DNA from: Symbiodinium natans
Lineage: Eukaryota > Sar > Dinophyceae > Suessiales > Symbiodiniaceae
DNA length: 17,500 nucleotides
Direction of reading: 5' to 3'
Assembly (NCBI GenBank): GCA_905221605.1
Contig: CAJNDS010001902.1
Coordinates: 90,001 to 107,500, forward strand
Position 1 is the first letter of the stretch; every line of letters begins with the position of its first letter. This document shows positions 1-6,800 of this stretch, one piece after another. The position numbers were made by a program, and so were the translations under genes. The notes under the pieces were generated by a model, which was not told the DNA's origin, did no database searches, and saw only the letters and a program-made list of their open reading frames with translations.

Positions 1-138
1 GGGCTTAGGGTTCAGGGGTTTAGGGTTCATGTGATGAGGGGCCGGGGGGGAGGGGGGGGCAGCCTGGAGCAGTCCCGGGGTCCTAAGGCGGAAGATTCTC
101 ACCGAATTCGCCTTGAGAGGCAAGCTGCAAGTTCACTC

Positions 139-3100
139 TCAAAGTCCCTTTTGGGCGCGGTAGTAGTCAACAAAATCGTCCAGTACCACAGGCCAAGCCT
201 CTACTGAACTTGGAGCCCGAACAAAAACTATGACTGTTAGCTGCTTCTTAGGAAGCAGAGTGCCCAAAAATGAAAAAAAGCTCTTCCCAAGTATCCCCAA
301 GAAGCTGGGTTCTCGTTGTAGGTCGATAGGTCAGCCGGGACTTCTGTGGCCAGCTTCAGGATCATCATCCAGAGATCCCGGTGAATGGCTCTCCCTTTCA
401 TATTCTTGGCCGCCCAATCCTGGGAGTGCACTCCCCTCAACCCCTAAACCCCTAAACTCGTAAAACGCCCTGAAACCCCTGAACCCTTTTGAACCCTTTT
501 TGAACCCTTTTGAACCCTTTGAACCCTTGAACCCTTAAACCCTCAGACCCTTGAACCCTTGAACCTTTTTGAACCCTTTTGAACCCTTGAACCCTTAAAC
601 CCTTTGAACCCTTTTGAACCCTGTTGAACCCTTAAGCCCTTAAGCCGGCAAACCCAAAACTATACTGAACTTGGAACCCGCTGTTTCTTTGGAATTCTAG
701 TGCACAACAACTCAAAAATCCCAAGAATTCCCAAGTAAACCCTTCACAAAAATGAAGCTTGAGCCGCCATGGAACTTTTATGAACTTTTTGGCTTGGGAT
801 ACACGAAAGGGTTCCTCCCAAACCCTCACGACGCGAATCCCCACCGAAACCTTCCCCTAACTTTCAAGAAGATTCCGCACAGGAAAACGTAAGGCATCCC
901 CTAAACCCTAAACCCTAAACCCTAAACCCTAAACCCTAAACCCTAAACCCTAAACCCTAAACCCTAAACCCTAAACCCTAAACCCTAAACCCTAAACCCT
1001 AAACCCTAAACCCTAAACCAAAGCCATCCCGAAAGCGAGTCAGGGCTCACAAAAGTCCTCCCTCAAGCTCCAGTGGGGCAAGAGCAGGGCCCAGTATTGC
1101 GCCGCCTCCTCGAGTGGGAGGACCTTACCTTGGTTGCTCTTGAACCCCCCCAAAACAAAAAGCTTACCTTTTTACTAGCCCCCTCAATATGAGATTAGAG
1201 GAACCCAAAACTTACAAAGTGATAAAGTCCCACCTAGTTACATGGAGGATCCAAGGCCACCCCAAAGGTGTACGTGTAGACATCGGCCAGGGCCTGGCCA
1301 GAGACCACCTGAGAAAACAGGATGTTGGGAGGGCTTGCCCTCAACCCTCAACCCTAACCCCTAAACCCTAAACCCTAAACCCGAAACCCTAAACCCTAAA
1401 CCCCCCCCCAACAAAAAAACCCAACCTGGTCCCGCAGCTGCGCCATCTTGGTCCGCAGATCTGCGAGGTTGTCCACCTCCAGCGCGGCGCAGCCGCAGAT
1501 GAACCTTGGGTTGACGCTTGAGACACCCTACACCCTAAACCCTAAACCCTAGACCCTAAACCCTAAACCCTAAACAAGTTTTATAGGAATCTTCGGGTCT
1601 TGAGGGCTTTTTTGGGCAAAATAGGGTTGTCAGAGCTTCGGGGCTGTTTTTTTTTTCAGGGAGTTAGGTGGCCCTAAGCCCCAGAAACCCTGAACCCTGA
1701 ACCCTGAACCCTAAACCCTAAACCCTAAACCCTAAACCCTAAACCCTAAACCCTAAACCCTAAACCCTAACCCCCCCCCCCCAAAAAAAAAAAGAAAAGG
1801 CGGCCGAGAAGCTCCCGCCGCCGGAAGACGCCCATCTCCGCCGCATTGCAGGCCGAGGCCAGAGCCAGGGCGGCCACATCTGTCCCAGGGTCCACCTCCA
1901 AGTCCTTTTCTTTTGGGGGTTTAGGTTTAGGGTTTAGGGTTTAGGGTTTAGGGTTTAGGGTTTAGGGTTTAGGGTTTAGGGTTTAGGGTTTAGGGTTTAG
2001 GGTTTAGGGTTTAGGGTTTAGGGTTTAGGGTTTAGGGTTTAGGGTTTAGGGTTTAGGTTTCCTGGATACCAAGGGAGTCCTACTCGGACCTGTAAGGATG
2101 CACCCCTAAGAGGTTGCCCTCAACAGACTCCGAATATGGCCCTGTGATTCAGAACATTTAAAACGGGTCCCCAAACCCAAGGGTGCAGCCTTAAGGGGTC
2201 CCAGGGGCCTCCAAGTCCTTGGCAGCCCAAAGGGCCCCAAGAGCCCTTAGTTAAGCAATAGACCTCATGTTTATAAGAGGAGCCCTTAATCTGATTTTTA
2301 AGGCATATTCCAAAGAGCCCCAAGACCCCTTAGACAAGCAATAGACCGTAATGTTATAGAGGGGGCTCCCTGATTTAAGCTTTGCTCATTAATCAAGGGG
2401 TATTGGTTGGGCTCTTCGGGTAGCCCCCTTTTTCTGGTGATTGGTTACTTCTTTGTAAGGGAACCCCGTAACCCAAAAAAGTGGCAACAGGCTACCACTC
2501 AGCCACCCAAGTCCTTGAAAAACTCGAGGAACTTCTCCCCGGAGATGCCATCGGCCCCAGCGGGGTGGTCTGCGGGGGGCAGCTCGTCGGCATACTTCTG
2601 GTAGAGCACCTTCAGGGCCTTCTTGTTGACGTTCGGCTGCCGGACGCTCTTCCGAAGCATCCTGGGCACGGCGTACTGCTCCGTGGGCATGGCGACCATG
2701 TCCTCTTTAGGGGTTGAGGGTTTAGGGTTTAGGGTTTAGGGTTTAGGGTTTAGGGTTTAGGGTTTAGGGTTATAGCTTGCGGCTCCTGAAGGTCCACGGC
2801 GAAGTCGGCGCCGTTGATGGACACGTTGCCCCGGCGCTGGCCGCGCCGCACCAGCGCGTTGATCTCCGCGCTGACGGCCTCGTGGAAGGGGCGCCAGATG
2901 CCCGGCGACCCGAAGGCCCGGTCTCGGAACTCCCAGCGCCTTACTTCTCCCCAACAACCAAGGGGAAAAAAAAGGTTAAACTTCGAAATATTCCTACTAA
3001 TCAAGGAGAAAAAAGGCTAAACTTCAAATTATTCCTACTAAACAAGGAAACCCAAAAAGTTTAAGGTTCAACTATTAACTTCCTTTTATTCCTACTAAAC

Positions 3101-3212
3101 AAGGAAGCCCAAATAAAGTTTAAAAAATCAACTACTGGCCCCAAGCAAGGCGCGGGGGGAGCGCCATCTCGAAGGCCCGGTCGCAATCCGCGTCCCAGGC
3201 CTGGAAGTCCAT
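139..3212 (-). CDS. WWE domain plus DCN1-like (cullin neddylation) fusion protein, 9 exons
   Basis: Exons, in transcript order: 3212-3154, 2939-2786, 2702-2514, 1904-1813, 1504-1426, 1308-1242, 1128-1058, 419-306, 198-139 (stop TGA). They join in phase to 294 residues. Residues about 20-88 read as a WWE domain (RWEFRDR, then GIWRPFHEAV, then FAVDLQDM across a splice). Residues about 98-294 read as a DCN1/PONY domain without gaps in the parts I aligned: LKVLYQKYAD, GEKFLEFFK, QYWALLLP, RDLW, AWPVVLDDFV. In the family this domain promotes NEDD8 transfer to cullins with the E2 UBC12. The three DAD-patch positions are kept as D252, A276 and D282, at the spacing of human DCN1 (24 and 6). Start: the ATG at 3212 lies in a good context (GCCATGG), but an in-frame extension into 3643-3792 is possible. 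Donors are three GT, three GC and three GA if that upstream intron is counted; acceptors are AG|G. The family call is strong; the WWE call is by eye. Confidence 0.85.
455..640. repeat. TTGAACCC-type satellite in a gene 1 intron
   Basis: Variable 8-11 bp units (TTGAACCC, TTTTGAACCC, TTAAACCC) starting from CCCTAAACC-like units near exon 419-306. It looks like a diverged telomere-type repeat with an inserted G and variable T-run. Confidence 0.85.
641..899. other. Unique intron sequence
   Basis: A 70-codon minus-strand ORF (844-632) is present but not protein-like and is not needed between the exons at 1058 and 419. No other feature seen. Confidence 0.55.
900..1018 (-). repeat. Interstitial telomeric tract (CCCTAAA)n
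   Basis: About 17 near-perfect 7-bp units, in the gene 1 intron between exons 1128-1058 and 419-306. Confidence 0.98.
1340..1404 (-). repeat. Interstitial telomeric tract (CCCTAAA)n
   Basis: Short, slightly degenerate tract (CCCTAACCC, CCCGAAA variants) in the gene 1 intron between exons 1504-1426 and 1308-1242. Confidence 0.95.
1526..1771 (-). repeat. Two CCCTAAA tracts in one intron
   Basis: Tracts at about 1526-1575 and 1683-1771 lie in the intron between exons 1904-1813 and 1504-1426, separated by about 107 bp of unique T-rich sequence. The second begins with CCCTGAA units and ends in a C10-12/A11 run. Confidence 0.95.
1917..2061 (+). repeat. Interstitial telomeric tract (TTTAGGG)n
   Basis: About 20 perfect units, in the gene 1 intron between exons 2702-2514 and 1904-1813. 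Its orientation is opposite to the tracts at 900-1771. Confidence 0.98.
2062..2460. other. Intron sequence with a diverged direct repeat
   Basis: No exon recognised. Two related stretches, AAGCAATAGACCTCATG (2254 on) and AAGCAATAGACCGTAATG (2336 on), each continue through TTATAGAGG-like and CTCCC/GCCCTTAATCTGATTT-like sequence, giving a diverged repeat of about 45 bp at an 82-bp offset. Confidence 0.6.
2709..2771 (+). repeat. Interstitial telomeric tract (TTTAGGG)n forming the whole 83-bp intron
   Basis: About eight units fill most of the intron between exons 2939-2786 and 2702-2514. On the minus strand the repeat runs CCCTAAACCCTCAACCCCTAAAGAG up to the exon, so telomere-like sequence supplies the pyrimidine tract and lies next to the AG. 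Confidence 0.95.
2946..3125. repeat. Degenerate tandem repeat of about 50 bp in a gene 1 intron
   Basis: Three to four copies share ATTCCTACTAAACAAGGA followed by A-rich sequence and AAACTTC/AAGTTT. It makes up the intron between exons 3212-3154 and 2939-2786. Confidence 0.75.
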
Positions 3213-3224
3213 GGCCGTGGCGGT

Positions 3225-3246
3225 GACCTTCTTGAGTGGGCTCCTG
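3225..3246. repeat. 22-bp direct repeat, copy 1, at an intron end
   Basis: The 22 bases starting GACCTTCTTGAGTG are repeated exactly at 3640-3661. On the minus strand both copies contain CAGGAGCCCACTCAAGAAGG. The pair brackets a telomeric tract plus three AT-rich units, so it looks like a duplication made when that DNA was inserted, or an intron-boundary repeat. Confidence 0.9.
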
Positions 3247-3255
3247 GCTGGCTCT

Positions 3256-3375
3256 TAGGGTTTAGGGTTTAGGGTTTAGGGTTTAGGGTTTAGGGTTTAG
3301 GGTTTAGGGTTTAGGGTTTAGGGTTTAGGGTTTAGGGTTTAGGGTTTTAGGGTTTTAGGGTTTTAGGGTTTAGGG
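3256..3375 (+). repeat. Interstitial telomeric tract (TTTAGGG)n
   Basis: About 16 units, the last few lengthened to TTTTAGGG. Just upstream of the gene 1 start. Confidence 0.97.
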
Positions 3376-3600
3376 GGGAATGAGGGAATGAGGTACCTAT
3401 AATCCCATACAGGGTATATATATATATATATATGTATACTGGCTGGTTCTTAGTAGGGAATGAGGGAATGAGGTACCTATAAACTATAATCCCATACAGG
3501 GTATATATATATATATATGTATACTGGCTGATTCTTAGTAGGGAATGAGGGAATGAGGTACCTATCCATACAGGATATATATATATATATATATGTATAA
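3376..3600. repeat. Three tandem 80-85 bp units with (TA)n core
   Basis: Units begin GGGAATGAGGGAATGAGG at 3376, 3456 and 3541. Each runs through GGTACCTAT, a (TA)n stretch of about 20 bp and GTATACTGGCTG, though the third is shortened. The right edge (about 3609-3638) carries CCCTCACTCCCTTCTAAGAACC, an imperfect inverted copy of the unit junction, so the block may be a degraded inverted-repeat element. Confidence 0.85.
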
Positions 3601-3639
3601 ATAGGGCCCTAATTCCCTCACTCCCTTCTAAGAACCAGG

Positions 3640-3661
3640 GACCTTCTTGAGTGGGCTCCTG
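3640..3661. repeat. 22-bp direct repeat, copy 2
   Basis: Exact copy of 3225-3246. The distance between copies is 415 bp and everything between them is repetitive or non-coding. Confidence 0.9.
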
Positions 3662-3792
3662 AGGCAGTGCCTCCCGGCAACGCTCTTGATGCAGAGGCTG
3701 CCCGTCCTGGCAACTTCCCTGTTCTCAACCAAAGGAGTAGCCCAGGCAGCCCGCTGGGAGTGCCATGGGAGATTGAAACATCTGAGCCAACC
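3643..3792 (-). CDS. Possible upstream exon of gene 1 or gene 1/gene 2 intergenic sequence
   Basis: An open frame ending SVAGRHCLRSPLKK stops at a GT (3642-3641) and would continue in phase into VTATAMDF of the exon at 3227. Its 3' end is a 22-bp exact copy of the next acceptor region. The peptide upstream is not recognised and its composition is poor, so it could equally be untranslated leader ahead of the ATG at 3212. In phase it would also accept the end of gene 2. Confidence 0.3.
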
Positions 3793-3828
3793 CTGCACAG
3801 AGCACTGCCGGTGCACACGAACTGAAAC

Positions 3829-6800
3829 TTACACACCGACGATAGCTGCGTGTATCTTTCTTGGCATCAGTCGCAACCTCATGAGTCTTCTATGCAGCAC
3901 AGCGCCCAATGCGGCCAATGCGCCTACAGCCACGCGCGACGCATCCCGTACCCCCAAACTCGTCTCTGCCTCTGTGAGCAACTCGATGAGCTTCTTCCCT
4001 TCCTCCCCCTGTGAAGGAAGTTGCGGGGAACAAGAAACCACTCTAGACGCTGCAACCCTGAGCACTACCATCCTGCACCTTACATCAGAAAATCAGAAAC
4101 CCTAGAAACCTGAACACCTAACCACAAAACTCAAGGGTTCTGTGGCTGTCCAGTTAGATCGCAAGAAGTCTCCTACCCTTCTTTGTGCATGTCTTTCCTG
4201 TGGTCTCGCGCAGCTCTGGCTAAAGTTTACATGGCAGCCCTAAACCCTAAACCCTAAACCCTGTTGGGGGTTCATGGAGTCGGGGGCGGCGGGGGGAGAG
4301 GCTTCCACTTCCACAGGGGTGTTGGGACTCAGGGGCTTACTCTCCTATGCACGTATGACTGTATGACTTGGGGGCTTTATTAAGGCTTAAGATTTAGGGT
4401 TTAGGGCGTACGGCGTACAGCGCTCATGGGGTTTATAGGGTTACTAGGGTTGGCGCGAACTGCTTGGCAGAATGGAGAGGCCTGAAGCGCTTGGCGAAAG
4501 TCCCCCAAGTTCTTCACGTTGTGCTTCCTCGGAGAGGGGAGGCCTTGAGATAGGGTTTGGGGGTTTGTTCAGAGTTCAGGGTTCATGGTTCAGAGCTTCG
4601 GGTTCAGGATTCAGGGTTTGGGGTTTGAGGTTTAGGGTTTAGAGTTTAGAGTTTTGGAAGCAGGTGGCGAATCACACACCGCCAGAGCAGTTCGACTCAG
4701 CTGGAGAGAGTCCCGTTTCATGCGGGAGGTCCGAAACCCCAAACCTTGAACCCTAAACCCTAAACCCTAAACCCTAAACCCTAAACCCTAAACCTTGAGT
4801 CGAGCATCCAGGGAATCTGGGGTCCCAGTACCTCCAAAGGGACCCACAAAATATCTTAAGAACCCCAAGCCCCCAAAAACCCTATGTAAATATACCCCCT
4901 AATGAAACCCCATAAACCCTATCAACCCTATGAACCCCCCACCAAACCCTATCAACCCTCTAAAAAAAACATGGTAAACCCTATCCAACCCCTGAACAAA
5001 GCCGACCCGAGGTCTCCGACTTGAGCTGCCGGACGCACGCGCTGGTGGCTGCCTGGAGGACTTCGCGGATTCTCCCATGGCAACATACATTGGGGGCCTG
5101 CTGCTGCTGGTCTACTTGGAGGTTCATGGGTACTTATAGGTAGGGTTATAAGTAGGGTAACTATGGTTAGAACCCTACTTAGGGTACTTCGAACCCTACT
5201 TATAAGTACCCATGAGCCTTCAAGCATGGAGCACAGCTTGCATACGAGTTTAGGGAAGGCTGCCGATGCCTCCAGGCTCGCACCAGGAATGGACATGACC
5301 TTGCAAGGCTTAAGCCTAAGGCTTTGGGTCGAGGGTGTAGAGCTTCGCTTGGGGCTCAGGGGCTGCATCAGCTAGGCCTTCATCTTTGACAACTTCAGCT
5401 CATCTCGTCACGCAACGCGCTTTCGGGTGAAGGAGAGTCTTCGGGGGCTGGACATGCGCGCCCTCCCGGCCTCCCGGGCATTTAGCAGCTCGCGGTAGAT
5501 GAAAGAACTCGGCCCCTGCCCAGGTAAGATTCGGGCTTCGTTGGGCTTATTGCGGGGTTTAGGACTCAGGGTGCCCCTGAACCTAAACCCCCTAAAGTCT
5601 GGGGCGCGCCTGGTCCAGCGGCTCTTCAGCTAGGATGGGTTTTGGGGTAGCTTCTAAGGGTTATACCAAAATCTCTGAACCATTTAGGCTCCTCTTGCGG
5701 CAGTTTGGATGAGGAAGGGGAGCAAACTTTTACGACTTTGACGCAGAAATGGAGCAGAGCCTTTGGGACTTTCACCCTCGGACCCTCGTACCCTGAACCC
5801 CTGAAACCCTCAAACCCTGAAACCCTGAAACCCTCAAACCCTCAAACCCTCAAACCCTTAAACCCTCAAACCCTCTACTTGATAGTTCTCGATGCCAAGG
5901 TGTGCGGCTCCTGCCGAGTAGAACCAACTAGAGCACGAAGCGTGTTCAAGGACCAGCGAAGCCTGGCCCTAAACCCTAAACCCTAAACCAACAAACTCGG
6001 CCAACCGCGCCCGGGACCAAACCCTAAACCCTAAACGCTAAACCCTAAACCCTAAGCGCCTTCTTGAGGAAGCTGGGCAGCTGCACCAAGTGCACCTCAA
6101 TGGCCTTGCCGCTGTGCACCCTGAATGCCCACAAAAACCTTCAAAGAAGGTTTAGGGTTTAGGGTTTAGGGTCTAGGGTTTAGGGTTTAGGGTTTAGGGT
6201 TTAGGGTTTAGGGTTGAGGGTTGAGGGTTGAGGGTTTAGGGTTTAGGGTTTGGGGTTTGGGGTTTGGGGTTTGGGGTTTGGGGTTTGGGGTTTGGGGTTT
6301 GGGGTTTGGGGTTTGGGGTTTGGGGTTTGGGGTTTGGGGTTTGGGAAAAGCATCTGAGTCACGGGGTATATTTGCTTCTCTCTTTTTTTAGGGGTTTGGG
6401 GATTTGGGGTGTTTGGCTTTTAAATCGAATAAAACTTGCATGTTGACTCCCCCTACAAGCTACCTTAAGAGCAGCATCCCTTACACGAAGCCCCGTTTAG
6501 GGTTTAGGGTTTAGGGTTTAGGGTTTCAGGTTTAGGGTTTAGGGTTAAGGGTTACCAAAAACCCAAAAGTTTGGCCCTAAAGCCCCCTTCCACGTGCCCC
6601 AATCTTAAAACAAGCCTGTTCACGCGTTCAGGGCTTGGGTTTCAGGGCTGAGGGGTTCGACGATTGTGTTCTGAGCCCAAGCCCAATTTGCGTTTCAGGG
6701 TCTAGGGTTTAGGGATTAGGCTTCTATCCCAAGTTTGCTCAAAGGTCAATCTGGACATTCTTTGAGACCCTCAAAACCTCAGAACCCAAAAACCGGATGA

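Larger units (their letters stand above)
139..2610 (-). other. DCN1/PONY domain portion of gene 1
   Basis: Exons from the 3' half of 2702-2514 through 198-139 encode it. Junction reading: FFK|DLEVDPGTDVAAL, FRRR(E)FICGCAAL, LRDQ|VVSGQALADVYTYTFG, DPP(C)KVLPLEEAAQYW, SLRE|DWAAKNMKGRAIHRDLW, YNENP|AWPVVLDDFV. Each junction restores a run that matches DCN1 proteins in order and length, which fixes most splice sites independently of splice consensus. The protein ends YYRAQKGL, with no C-terminal tail beyond the domain. Confidence 0.88.
2514..3212 (-). other. WWE domain and linker portion of gene 1 (first three coding exons)
   Basis: The WWE domain is split over exons 3212-3154, 2939-2786 and 2702-2514. 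The first tryptophan follows the GC-AG junction (MALPP|RWEF), the second lies in GIWRPF, and the closing VDL..M signature is completed by the GA-AG junction at 2786/2702 (VDLQ|DMVAM). WWE domains are known from ubiquitin and ADP-ribose signalling proteins, so a ligand- or partner-binding role is inferred, not shown. The linker MPTEQYAVPRMLRKS leads into the PONY helices. Confidence 0.72.
3829..5515 (-). other. C-terminal exons of gene 2, function unknown
   Basis: Exon 5515-5417 gives SFIYRELLNAREAGRARM, 5052-5015 gives AATSACVRQLKS, 4527-4455 gives KHNVKNLGDFRQALQASPFC, and 4008-3829 gives EEGKKLIELLTEAETSLG and ends HAAIVGV, stop. All are helix-rich and basic and I recognise no domain. The stop at 3829-3831 makes this the likely end of gene 2. 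If the GT inside GGTGTGTAAG is used as a donor instead, the frame would run on toward 3792. Confidence 0.5.

Noticed and set aside
1189-1371. 60-codon plus ORF
   Set aside because: Antisense to the gene 1 exon 1308-1242, which is supported by alignment to DCN1.
2777-3064. 95-codon plus ORF across the WWE exon
   Set aside because: The minus strand encodes the WWE sequence; the plus frame runs on into an A-rich intron repeat.
3647-4105. 152-codon plus-strand ORF, the longest in the window
   Set aside because: It lies antisense to the proposed terminal exon of gene 2, has no recognisable domain, and spans the stop and splice region of the minus-strand model.
4952-5368. 138-codon minus-strand ORF
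   Set aside because: It reads straight through the 110-bp TIR element, whose translation gives the low-complexity ISRV/STHEPPS segment also seen at 7256-7520.
6264-6446. Plus ORF of GFGVWGL repeats
   Set aside because: Direct translation of the TTTGGGG tract.
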